This document shows, piece after piece, positions 56,832 through 64,000 of a stretch of 64,000 nucleotides of DNA. The translations under genes were made by a program, and so were the position numbers. The stretch is taken from the NCBI RefSeq assembly GCF_002979975.1, contig NZ_PCQD01000001.1, positions 372,001-436,000 of the forward strand, written 5' to 3'. Below the pieces are notes generated by a model. The model saw only the letters and a program-made list of their open reading frames with translations, was not told the origin of the DNA and made no database searches. The stretch comes from Pseudomonas sp. MYb185. GTDB lineage: Bacteria > Pseudomonadota > Gammaproteobacteria > Pseudomonadales > Pseudomonadaceae. The stretch's first letter is position 1. Every line of letters begins with the position of its first letter.

Positions 56832-57698
56832 TTATTCCGGTGTTTTTGTCATGGGTGTCAAGGGAGTAGTGGGAGCTGAACGATACAGTTTGATGGTTTC
56901 TTTTAGCCCCAAATCGGCTAGTTTCTGCTTCATATCCAGCACCGACGGTGCCAGATGGAGCAAGGCATCCATTTCTGCAACCGCAGCGCCAGCCGAACGG
57001 AAGCCCATGGCTTCGGCTGCACGGTTGATCGAGAGCTTTTTGATGCGCAATACATCGGGAGGAGTCAGAGCGATGCGCTCAGCCAATCCTTCAACGCAGT
57101 CAATGAGTTGATTTGGAGTCACGCTGTGATTTGCCCAGCCCCACTCGACGGCAGTCTTGCCATCGATGCTGTTGCCAGCAACGAAAGCCATTTCCTTGGC
57201 GCGTTTCGGGCCCACCAACGGTACCCAAAGAGGCGCAATATATCCGCCTCCCATAGGAATAGTGGGCTCGCCAATCCTGGCATCATCCGTTACCACGGTA
57301 ATGTCTGCATGTACGCACATTTGCGTGGCACCAGCCAGACAGTACCCATGAACGGCAGCAATGATGGGTTTTGGGTGATCCCACATTGCAAGGTAGCGAT
57401 CCACATTACGGCGCAGGCGAGCGTGGTCGGCAATTGGATCAGCAGCCAGGCTGCCGTAGGTGCCCGCTTTGCCCACTTGGCCGATGTCGTAGCCAGCAGA
57501 GAAGCCGCGACCTTCGCCACGTATGCCGATGACCGGGCCGCCTTCATGTATCAGGCATTGCAGGGCGTCAGAAAACTCATCAAGCAGTTCATTGGATAGG
57601 GCATTAGCACTTTCAGGCCGGTTGAGAACCAGCCAAGAAATCGGCCCACGATGCTCAATGCGAATATGTTCGTACGTATGCGGGGACGCGGTGCTCAT
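56832..57698 (-). CDS. crotonase-superfamily protein lacking catalytic glutamates (crotonase 2)
   Basis: A 288-residue crotonase-fold protein. The overall fold is clear ('WLVLNRPESANALSNELLDE', 'GEGRGFSAGYDIGQVG', 'AAVHGYCLAGATQMCVHADI'), but both hydratase glutamates are replaced: Gln126 (AGATQMC) and Thr146 (RIGEPTIPMGGG). Ordinary hydration is therefore unlikely. Crotonase relatives with changed residues act as isomerases, hydrolases or C-C bond-cleaving enzymes, including 6-oxocamphor hydrolase; I do not see that enzyme's specific residues, so this is only an analogy. It begins 2 bases before the SnoaL-like 4 stop, in one operon. Confidence 0.9.
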   Translation of the reverse strand: MSTASPHTYEHIRIEHRGPISWLVLNRPESANALSNELLDEFSDALQCLIHEGGPVIGIRGEGRGFSAGYDIGQVGKAGTYGSLAADPIADHARLRRNVDRYLAMWDHPKPIIAAVHGYCLAGATQMCVHADITVVTDDARIGEPTIPMGGGYIAPLWVPLVGPKRAKEMAFVAGNSIDGKTAVEWGWANHSVTPNQLIDCVEGLAERIALTPPDVLRIKKLSINRAAEAMGFRSAGAAVAEMDALLHLAPSVLDMKQKLADLGLKETIKLYRSAPTTPLTPMTKTPE

Positions 57699-57699
57699 C

Positions 57700-58161
57700 T
57701 CAAACCCGCCCTATCGGCAAGGTTTTCTTGACATGGAAATCCTGATCGCCGGTAACGCGTAACTCGCGACGTTTGAATTGCCATTGGCCATTTATCTGCA
57801 CGATCACATCGTGATACTGGCCCCACACATGGCTATCGGGCATGTCACGGTTATAGCGATGCCAGGCGTACAGAATTGAACGTACGCTGGCCTCATTCGG
57901 CCCCGTGAAGTCGACGACAATATTCGATACATGGTGACTGGTGGCTTTGAAAAAGCTGCCTACTCCTTCCAGAGTCTTGGCATAGGCTTCTCGGCCCTGT
58001 GCCCCAAAACCGCCTGGCCCGTAGATTACTTCGCAGTCTTCAGTAAACAAAGCGGCAAGCTCGGATGTCTGGTTCATGTCCAGGTGAAACGCGTAGGTAA
58101 ACAGCAGGCGCTCAATGGCTTGGGTATCAAGGATTTGTTGCAGTTGGTTTTGTTGTGTCAT
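57700..58161 (-). CDS. SnoaL/NTF2-like protein 4
   Basis: A 153-residue SnoaL-like-domain protein, first gene of the minus-strand operon with crotonases 2 and 1. The fold is indicated by 'DTQAIERLLFTYAFHLDMNQ', 'LAALFTEDCEVIYGPGGFGA' and the terminal strands 'YHDVIVQINGQWQFKRREL'. His and Asp residues in 'FKATSHHVSNIVVDFTG' could line a cavity. ATG 58161 has AAAGGAGA six bases upstream, preferred over TTG 58179. A TCAAC-type operator ends 15 bases before the start. Confidence 0.86.
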   Translation of the reverse strand: MTQQNQLQQILDTQAIERLLFTYAFHLDMNQTSELAALFTEDCEVIYGPGGFGAQGREAYAKTLEGVGSFFKATSHHVSNIVVDFTGPNEASVRSILYAWHRYNRDMPDSHVWGQYHDVIVQINGQWQFKRRELRVTGDQDFHVKKTLPIGRV

Positions 58162-58175
58162 GGCTTTCTCCTTTG

Positions 58176-58191
58176 TCAACGTAATAGTTGA
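58176..58191. promoter_or_regulatory. TCAAC-N6-GTTGA operator, copy 5
   Basis: TCAACGTAATAGTTGA, 15 bases upstream of the SnoaL-like 4 start codon and touching its ribosome-binding region, so binding here would repress the operon directly. Confidence 0.83.
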
Positions 58192-58208
58192 CTAGGTGTG
58201 CATGTTTG

Positions 58209-58224
58209 TCAACGCCAGTGTGAA
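58209..58224. promoter_or_regulatory. degenerate TCAAC-type half site
   Basis: TCAACGCCAGTGTGAA: the left arm is perfect and the right arm matches GTTGA at three of five positions. Its centre is 33 bases from copy 5. It may be a weak auxiliary site or chance. Confidence 0.4.
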
Positions 58225-58275
58225 TTTTTATTAGATAGGCGCTGGCTTAGAAGGGTACGCCAATTTTTGCTCAAA

Positions 58276-58291
58276 TCAACGCAGTGGTTGA
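58276..58291. promoter_or_regulatory. TCAAC-N6-GTTGA operator, copy 6
   Basis: TCAACGCAGTGGTTGA, in the middle of the 272-base divergent region between SnoaL-like 4 and the DUF1302 gene. Confidence 0.83.
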
Positions 58292-58316
58292 CAGATGGCG
58301 ATGTCGAGTGCTTATA

Positions 58317-58332
58317 TCAACGCTGAGGTTGA
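58317..58332. promoter_or_regulatory. TCAAC-N6-GTTGA operator, copy 7
   Basis: TCAACGCTGAGGTTGA, centre 41 bases from copy 6 (about four helical turns) and 102 bases before the DUF1302 start. It probably controls the DUF1302-DUF1329-Ycf48-RND operon. Confidence 0.83.
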
Positions 58333-58433
58333 AAAAAGGTGTTCAGATGAAACAGGTGCATGGATGTGAATACGCATTCAAACACCGTTTGGCTTGCTGT
58401 CTAACAGCAAACATTAATGGGCTGGAGAACCTA

Positions 58434-60074
58434 ATGAAAATAAGAAAAGAACAATGGAATAGGCTTGGCACCCCGCGGTTTGGTCGCACGACACTGGCAG
58501 CATCAGTTGCGCTGGCAACAGTTTTCAGTTCCTGCGCTGCACAGGCGCTGACGCTGAGGTCAGATAATGATTGGCATATCAACTTCGACACATCTCTGCA
58601 GTGGCTTGTGGGGGTACGGGCAGAATCACGTGATTCGCGTATCGCCAATGACCCTCTGCACCACTCAGCCAACTATAAATTCGATCGTGGAGACTTGGTC
58701 ACTAACCGTGTTCAGGGTATGTTTGAGCTTACGGGCGTGTATCAGGATCGGATGGGCTTCCGAGCGTCGGTCAACGCCTGGAATGATTTTGCTTACGATG
58801 ATGATGTAGAGGTCAGACCCGGCTACGTATCCAATTATCGCGGTGGAAAGTACAGTAGCCATACGAAGAAATATCATATCCGCGGGGCTGAGCTAGGCGA
58901 TGCGTTTGTGTTCAGTAACTTCGATGTGGGTGATCGTGCCGCGTCAGTGCGTCTTGGGCGTTTCAGCCAGCAATGGGGTAACGGAATATTTTTCGGTTAC
59001 TCCTCGATTTCCTTTGGCCAGCATCCCATGGACTTCATCAAAGGCTTTTCTCAGCCGGGATCATCCATCAAAGAGCTGGTTTTGCCGCGCACCCAGGTAT
59101 ATGGAAGCCTGGAGCTGAACGATGAGTGGGCTATTGCTGCGCAGTATTTTCTGGAGTGGCGCCCCAATCGCTTTCCAGAAGGTGGAACTTATCTGGCTCC
59201 GGGCGATATTCTTTTTGAGGGTCCCCAAGATGGTGGGTTAGTTGTACCTGGCGGTAGGCTTGGAAAGAGCGACGATCCAGATCATATCAATGATAACTTC
59301 GGTATTCGGCTGGATTGGTCTCCGCAATGGGCCGGGGGGGACCGCTTTGGTTTCTACTATCGTCAGTTTGATGAACCAGAACCCGTTGCGACATTGAACT
59401 ATCCGCAAGTTGAGCTCAAGTACGCCGATAAAACCAAGATGTACGCGATGTCGTACGAAACGGCTATCGGTGGAGCCAGTCTGGGTTTTGAGGTCAACTA
59501 CCGGAAGGATACGGCTTTGGCCTCGGCTTTTCCGACCAGAGTCGCCAAAGGCGATTTGATCAACGTCATTGCTAATACAATGATCAACTTCTCAGGGAAT
59601 ACCTTGTGGGACGCTGCCATGTTCCTGGGTGAGGTTACCTATACGCACCTTGAAAAGGTTCACGACAAAGATCTTTACAATGGTGAAGGCTATGCCTGCG
59701 CAGCCACCAATAGAGTAGGCTGTGGTACCGACGATGCTGTCGCCATAGCCTTTCTGTTTGAGCCGTCTTGGCTGCAGGTCTTCCCCTCCGTGGATATCAG
59801 TCTACCGATTTCGTTCCAGTACGGAATCAATGGCACGCCTGCCTACGCTGCTGGCGGGTTTTATGCGGAGGATTCAATTATTGCCTCCATAGGCGTAAAA
59901 GCCGCGTATGCACAGAAGCACTATTTCGCTCTGCAATACCAGGATTACCACTGGAATCCAGATGGCCGAGTAGTAGGTGGTGGTCCCGCGGGTGATACCT
60001 ATGCAGGCGGCAATGGCCCTTATGCGCTGAATGACAAGGGGTGGGTCTCGCTGTCTTATAACACCTCTTTCTGA
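58434..60074 (+). CDS. DUF1302 outer-membrane protein
   Basis: A 546-residue exported protein of the DUF1302 family, probably an outer-membrane beta-barrel used for uptake of hydrophobic compounds. ATG 58434 has GGAGA upstream and yields a signal peptide (cleavage near AQA before LTLRSDNDW); the frame also opens at 58347 without a signal. The mature protein is rich in alternating aromatic strands (WHINFDTSLQWLVGV, RASVNAWNDFAYDDD) and ends in phenylalanine (SLSYNTSF), the usual signature of outer-membrane insertion. DUF1302 and DUF1329 genes occur together in many Pseudomonas terpenoid and sterol clusters. Confidence 0.9.
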   Translation: MKIRKEQWNRLGTPRFGRTTLAASVALATVFSSCAAQALTLRSDNDWHINFDTSLQWLVGVRAESRDSRIANDPLHHSANYKFDRGDLVTNRVQGMFELTGVYQDRMGFRASVNAWNDFAYDDDVEVRPGYVSNYRGGKYSSHTKKYHIRGAELGDAFVFSNFDVGDRAASVRLGRFSQQWGNGIFFGYSSISFGQHPMDFIKGFSQPGSSIKELVLPRTQVYGSLELNDEWAIAAQYFLEWRPNRFPEGGTYLAPGDILFEGPQDGGLVVPGGRLGKSDDPDHINDNFGIRLDWSPQWAGGDRFGFYYRQFDEPEPVATLNYPQVELKYADKTKMYAMSYETAIGGASLGFEVNYRKDTALASAFPTRVAKGDLINVIANTMINFSGNTLWDAAMFLGEVTYTHLEKVHDKDLYNGEGYACAATNRVGCGTDDAVAIAFLFEPSWLQVFPSVDISLPISFQYGINGTPAYAAGGFYAEDSIIASIGVKAAYAQKHYFALQYQDYHWNPDGRVVGGGPAGDTYAGGNGPYALNDKGWVSLSYNTSF

Positions 60075-60156
60075 TGAGGGAAGGCAAAGGCTAAGTATTG
60101 CTAAGATAACGTATAAATAGAAAATATTTCCTATAATTACAAGAAGGAAAGCAGTC

Positions 60157-61560
60157 ATGTTTAAAAAGACAATCGTCGCTGGGTTGATATCTGCTATCAC
60201 TCTATGCTTTTCCGGGACGGTTTTGGCAGCCGTATCAGCCGAGGAAGCAAAGCGTCTGGGAGCGGATCTGACCGCACATGGTGCTGAGCGTGCTGGTAAT
60301 GCTGACGGTAGTATTCCCGAGTACACCGGTGGCCTTCAACCGCTGCCCGAATATGACCGGGATTCAATGCAGACTTATATACATCCCTATGCGGATGAGA
60401 AACCTCTGTTCACTATCAGTGCAGAGAATATGGCTCAGTATGAAGATGCCTTGACCGTTGGTACACAGGCATTACTGCGGAAGTATCCTACCTATAAGCT
60501 GAATGTATATCCGACTCATCGTTCTGCCCGCTATGAGGACTGGGTGCTCGAGAATACCTTGGTCAATGCCACCACAGCAGAACTGACAGGCAGCGTGATG
60601 GGTGATGCGGTCAAAGGGGCGGACCCAGAAGGTTTACCGTTGCCTGGGGTTCTATTCCCGATACCGAAAGATGGTTATGAGGTAATGTGGAACCATAAGC
60701 TGGCATTTGCTCCAGCGATCATGCACCAGCATAACCAGGCGTTTGTGGTTGACTCCAATGGGGGGGTAAATGTCCTTGCTACACCTAACCAGCATCATAT
60801 GCGTCCCTGGTATGACCGCAGCGGCAAATTACGTGCGGACTCGCATGGAGCGATTCTCTCGTTCTCAGCAGTACAGACGAGCCCTCCTCAGCAGGCCGGC
60901 GTAACCTTCCTGAACTTCTATCTGCCCACGGCAGATAATGGTGGCCAACTGGTCTGGTTCTATACCCCAGGACAGCGGCGTGCTCGTCGGGCACCTGATT
61001 TCGCCTACGACCTGCCAATCAGCGCCTATGGTGGCGTTCTAATGTGGGATGAAATCTTTGGATTCGTAGGTCGTATGGATCGTTTCGACTTCAAACTGGT
61101 AGGTAAGACCGAAAAAATTGTGCCTTATAACGCTTACACTCTAACGCAAGAGGCTAACCCGCGTGAGGTGTTGGGTAAGGAACATCTTGATCCCGAGGCG
61201 CTACGTTTCGAGCGGCACCGTGTATGGGTAGTTGAAGCAGAGCGCAAGCCTGGTGCACGCCATGTATATAGTAAGCGTCGCTTCTATATAGATGAGGACA
61301 GTTGGCAAGTCGTTGCCCTTGAAACTTATGATGATGCCGGGAAATTGTGGAAAAACGGCTTTATTCAGAGCTTTCCAACTTATGATGTTGGAGGCGTGAA
61401 TAACAATACTTGGGCATTTGATGATCTGATTTCGGGGAGCTATATGCTAATAAATGCCGGCGCCTCTCAGCCTGGCCATTGGAACCGATCTTATACGAGT
61501 ACTGAGGGTATGAGGATTGCATTGACCCCTCGTGCAGTAGAGGCACAGGGAGTGCGCTGA
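60157..61560 (+). CDS. DUF1329 family exported protein
   Basis: A 467-residue protein with a signal peptide (residues 1-24, cleavage after LAA or VLA) and the DUF1329 domain over most of its length. It is structurally related to the LolB/outer-membrane lipoprotein-sorting fold, so a role in passing lipophilic molecules through the periplasm is plausible; this is an inference from family placement. 'RRAPDFAYDLPISAYGGVLM' is a typical segment. It lies 82 bases after the DUF1302 gene and before the Ycf48-like gene. Confidence 0.9.
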   Translation: MFKKTIVAGLISAITLCFSGTVLAAVSAEEAKRLGADLTAHGAERAGNADGSIPEYTGGLQPLPEYDRDSMQTYIHPYADEKPLFTISAENMAQYEDALTVGTQALLRKYPTYKLNVYPTHRSARYEDWVLENTLVNATTAELTGSVMGDAVKGADPEGLPLPGVLFPIPKDGYEVMWNHKLAFAPAIMHQHNQAFVVDSNGGVNVLATPNQHHMRPWYDRSGKLRADSHGAILSFSAVQTSPPQQAGVTFLNFYLPTADNGGQLVWFYTPGQRRARRAPDFAYDLPISAYGGVLMWDEIFGFVGRMDRFDFKLVGKTEKIVPYNAYTLTQEANPREVLGKEHLDPEALRFERHRVWVVEAERKPGARHVYSKRRFYIDEDSWQVVALETYDDAGKLWKNGFIQSFPTYDVGGVNNNTWAFDDLISGSYMLINAGASQPGHWNRSYTSTEGMRIALTPRAVEAQGVR

Positions 61561-61568
61561 TAGCTGGG

Positions 61569-61605
61569 AATGACTTGGTGGGACAGGGCTGCCTGCCAAG
61601 TCATT
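61569..61605 (+). other. hairpin between DUF1329 and Ycf48-like genes
   Basis: Perfect 10-bp inverted repeat AATGACTTGG (61569-61578) / CCAAGTCATT (61596-61605), loop 17, starting 9 bases after the DUF1329 stop. It lacks a T-run, so it may be an mRNA processing or stabilising hairpin, or a weak terminator, inside the envelope operon. Confidence 0.6.
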
Positions 61606-61696
61606 TCAGAATGGAGGAATTGCTAGACAAACAATGTGTCCTCTCATTTGGGTAGTTGGAAGTACGTTATCTTAAACTCGATCGGGTAAAACAAAT

Positions 61697-62812
61697 ATGT
61701 GTGTTACTACATCGCGGAAAGCGTTAAATACCTTCATGGCTATTCCGTTTCTGTTTTTGAGTGTGCTTGCATTGCCCTCGAAGGCTGAGTTCAAGGACCC
61801 ATTGGATATCCCTGCCGTAGAGCAAAAGAATTCGTTGAATAAACCCTTTATAGGAAGCTCGCAAAAAGGACGCCTTTCAGTGATAGTGGGGCCGGCAGGC
61901 CTGATTCTGGCCTCTTCTGATGCAGGGCAGAGTTGGAAGCAAGCCCAGGTGCCGGTGCAAAGTGATCTGGTTGCCGTTACTTTGGTGAGCGAGAGTAAAG
62001 GGTGGGCAGTGGGGCATGACGGTGTGATTCTTGTCACTGCCGATGGTGGCGCTAGTTGGCAAAAGCAACTGGATGGTGTCATGGCTGCTGAGCAGTTCAA
62101 AAAATATTATGAAAACATGCTGAAGAAAGGTGAGCCCGAGGCGGAGCTTGCTCTGGAGGCGACAGAGTTGAACTATCGAGATGGTCCCGCACTACCTTAT
62201 CTCGATGTCTGGTTCAAGAATGAGTCGGTCGGCTTTGCTGTTGGGGCATTCGGCAATATTGCTCGTACGGATGATGGTGGAGATACCTGGGCTCCATGGA
62301 CGCACAGAATAGATAACGAAAGTGGGCTGCATCTTAATAGTGTGACTGCGGTTGGAGGGGGGATTTTCATCGGCAGTGAACGTGGCACGATCTTCAGATT
62401 GAATGAAGAAACAAATATCTTCGAGATCATTGATACTGGATATTCGGGTAGCTTTACCGGTATCACCGGAGATGATAGTCAGGTTATTGCCTATGGGCTG
62501 CAAGGCACAGCTTACCGCAGCACTGATAGCGGGGCTAATTGGCAGGTTGTTGCAGGGCTACCTCGTTCCACGATAAATAATGCATTCCTGCGAGCAGATG
62601 GGAAAGGATTTGTACTTGTAAGTCAGGCGGGAGAGCTGGTTCTGACTGATCATTATTTTTCCAGTTTTGATGTGCTGAATTCCGAAAAAACCACTATCTA
62701 TACCTCGGTTGTGGAGGCGGCTGATAATGAGTTTCTAGTGACCACCCTGGAGGGCGTCGAGCGGATTTCACTCTCGGAGCGTAAAACAGAAAAGCCAAGA
62801 ACCCAGGAGTAA
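61697..62812 (+). CDS. Ycf48/BNR-like beta-propeller protein
   Basis: A 371-residue exported protein with repeated blades of the Ycf48/BNR type; motifs such as 'LASSDAGQSWKQ', 'VTADGGASWQKQ', 'ARTDDGGDTWAPW' and 'YRSTDSGANWQVV' are spaced about 60-100 residues apart. The N-terminus has a hydrophobic export signal (to about residue 30). In photosynthetic organisms the family assists photosystem II assembly; in Pseudomonas it accompanies DUF1302, DUF1329 and RND proteins, probably as a periplasmic partner of the RND transporter. The weak ribosome site leaves ATG 61736 as an alternative start. Confidence 0.88.
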   Translation: MCVTTSRKALNTFMAIPFLFLSVLALPSKAEFKDPLDIPAVEQKNSLNKPFIGSSQKGRLSVIVGPAGLILASSDAGQSWKQAQVPVQSDLVAVTLVSESKGWAVGHDGVILVTADGGASWQKQLDGVMAAEQFKKYYENMLKKGEPEAELALEATELNYRDGPALPYLDVWFKNESVGFAVGAFGNIARTDDGGDTWAPWTHRIDNESGLHLNSVTAVGGGIFIGSERGTIFRLNEETNIFEIIDTGYSGSFTGITGDDSQVIAYGLQGTAYRSTDSGANWQVVAGLPRSTINNAFLRADGKGFVLVSQAGELVLTDHYFSSFDVLNSEKTTIYTSVVEAADNEFLVTTLEGVERISLSERKTEKPRTQE

Positions 62813-62816
62813 GGCT

Positions 62817-64000
62817 ATGTCCGCTAATGAAAAAAATATAGCTCAAGGCGAAGATGTCGGCGGGGCATTTGACGAGTCTTCAGGCACTATTTTTGAACGA
62901 GTTTTGTTTTGCAATCGCAAGATCCTTTTTGCTATTGGAGTTTTGGTAACTCTGTTCTTGGCCCATCAGTCGGCCAAACTGGATGTTAATGCCAGCTTTG
63001 AGAAGATGATGCCGTCAGAGCATGAGTATATTAAGAACTACAAAGAATTTGCTGGTAACTTGAGAAGTTTGGGTAATGCTGTGACTGTGGTGGTCGAGAA
63101 CAAGAACGGCAGCATTTACGATGCGGAATATCAGAAAACATTAAGTGAAATCAACGACAGAGTATTTCTGATCAAGGGGGTTGATCGCGCATTTGTGCAA
63201 TCCTTGTGGATGGCATCAGTGCGCTGGACGGCTGTAACAGAGGAAGGGTTTGATGGTGGCCCGGTCATGCCGCCGGACTATGACGGATCCTCAGAAAGCC
63301 TGAACAAGCTACGGGACAACGTCGCCAAGGCGGGGCTCAAGGGCTCTCTTGTTGGATTGAATGAACGTTCCAGTGCGTTGTTTATCCCCTTAATGGAGCG
63401 TGACTCGGAGACCGGCGAGCCTCTCGACTATAAAGCCTTCACCGATAGTCTGAGGGCTATCAATGATGAGTTTGAGAGCCGCGGCGTGGAGTTGCATGTC
63501 ATTGGCTTCGCCAAGTTGGTGGGCGACCTCATTGCGGGGCTGATGCAAGTACTCAGTTATTTTATAATTGCGGCTGTGGTTGTATCAGTACTCGTCTATT
63601 GGTATTCACGTTGCTTGATCAGTACCAGCGTTGTCATTATTTGCTCGCTGATGGGCGTGGTCTGGCAGTTGGGTATGATGCGGTTGATGGGCTTTGTCCT
63701 TGATCCCTTCTCCGTGCTGGTGCCATTTCTGGTGTTTGCCATTGGGGTCTCCCATGGCTCGCAGATGATAAACGGGATTATCCAGGATATCGGTAGCGGG
63801 CTTGGCCGTTATATGGCATCCCGGCTTACCTTCCGTCGGCTTTGCCTAGCGGGTACCGTAGCCTTGGTATCCGATGCACTGGGTTTTGCGGTAATCGCTG
63901 TTATCGCCATACCTGCGATTCGGGACCTGGCGTTTCTCGCAACGATGGGAGTGGTTGCGCTGATCGTTACCAACTTGTTTTTTATCCCCGTAATACTGTC
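62817..64000 (+). CDS. RND/MMPL family transporter (partial, runs off the window)
   Basis: The gene starts at ATG 62817 (AGGAG at 62804-62808), four bases after the Ycf48-like stop, and is open to the window edge, giving at least 394 codons. The N-terminal 'MSANEKNIAQGEDVGG' is cytoplasmic. A first membrane helix (KILFAIGVLVTLFLAH, about residues 40-56) is followed by a periplasmic domain beginning 'SAKLDVNASFEKMMPSEHEY'. From about residue 240 several hydrophobic helices follow, as in the RND/MMPL lipid-export or uptake family. The C-terminal half is not visible. It completes the DUF1302-DUF1329-Ycf48-RND operon. Confidence 0.9.
   Translation, partial: MSANEKNIAQGEDVGGAFDESSGTIFERVLFCNRKILFAIGVLVTLFLAHQSAKLDVNASFEKMMPSEHEYIKNYKEFAGNLRSLGNAVTVVVENKNGSIYDAEYQKTLSEINDRVFLIKGVDRAFVQSLWMASVRWTAVTEEGFDGGPVMPPDYDGSSESLNKLRDNVAKAGLKGSLVGLNERSSALFIPLMERDSETGEPLDYKAFTDSLRAINDEFESRGVELHVIGFAKLVGDLIAGLMQVLSYFIIAAVVVSVLVYWYSRCLISTSVVIICSLMGVVWQLGMMRLMGFVLDPFSVLVPFLVFAIGVSHGSQMINGIIQDIGSGLGRYMASRLTFRRLCLAGTVALVSDALGFAVIAVIAIPAIRDLAFLATMGVVALIVTNLFFIPVIL

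Overview
The window is chromosomal DNA from a gamma-proteobacterium of the Pseudomonas lineage. From about 0.2 to 37 kb the genes are GC-rich housekeeping genes in blocks whose order I recognise from Pseudomonas aeruginosa: DUF1631-ampD-ampE-chemoreceptor; panE-response regulator-yajQ-ampG; fxsA-groES-groEL; and a long run psd-rhdA-motAB-rsgA-orn-queG-nnr-tsaE-amiB-mutL-miaA-hfq-hflX-hflK-hflC-DUF2065-hisZ-purA. The exact genus cannot be fixed from this window. Gaps between the blocks carry short palindromic repeats, including a four-copy 121-bp tandem array after orn.

Right after the purA terminator (about 37.1 kb) the character changes. Base composition falls by eye, housekeeping genes stop, and a catabolic island of at least 27 kb begins that runs off the right edge. 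Its first part is a complete camDCAB operon (5-exo-hydroxycamphor dehydrogenase, P450cam, putidaredoxin reductase, putidaredoxin) on the minus strand, divergent from a TetR-family camR. The order and protein sequences match my memory of the Pseudomonas putida camphor plasmid operon. The camD-camR gap holds a perfect palindrome resembling the known CamR operator.

From 42 to 64 kb lies a second module that does not look like the classical lower camphor pathway. It encodes a frameshifted metallo-beta-lactamase-fold hydrolase, an SDR, four SnoaL/NTF2-like proteins, a quinone-oxidoreductase-like MDR protein, a RibBA-like flavin biosynthesis protein, a luciferase-family monooxygenase with a separate flavin reductase, an acyl-CoA ligase, a CMD-family protein, a single-chain biotin-dependent acyl-CoA carboxylase, two crotonases (one lacking both catalytic glutamates) and an envelope set (DUF1302, DUF1329, Ycf48-like, RND/MMPL). 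A likely reading is: upper oxidation by CamCAB and CamD, Baeyer-Villiger-type oxidation by the flavin system, CoA activation, then hydration and carboxylation. No classical type I Baeyer-Villiger monooxygenase or CamE-like protein is visible here, so the lower route may be new or partly encoded elsewhere.

The most striking non-coding signal is a 16-bp inverted repeat, TCAAC-N6-GTTGA. Seven perfect copies were read, all in the intergenic regions of the 42-64 kb module and covering each of its divergent promoter regions; chance predicts about 0.06 copies per window. This implies one dedicated regulator, not identified here, controlling the second module, while CamR controls camDCAB. Other non-coding elements include two sigma-28-type promoters (chemoreceptor and motAB), a sigma-32-type promoter before groESL and several Rho-independent terminators. 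No tRNA, rRNA, CRISPR array, insertion sequence or integrase was seen.
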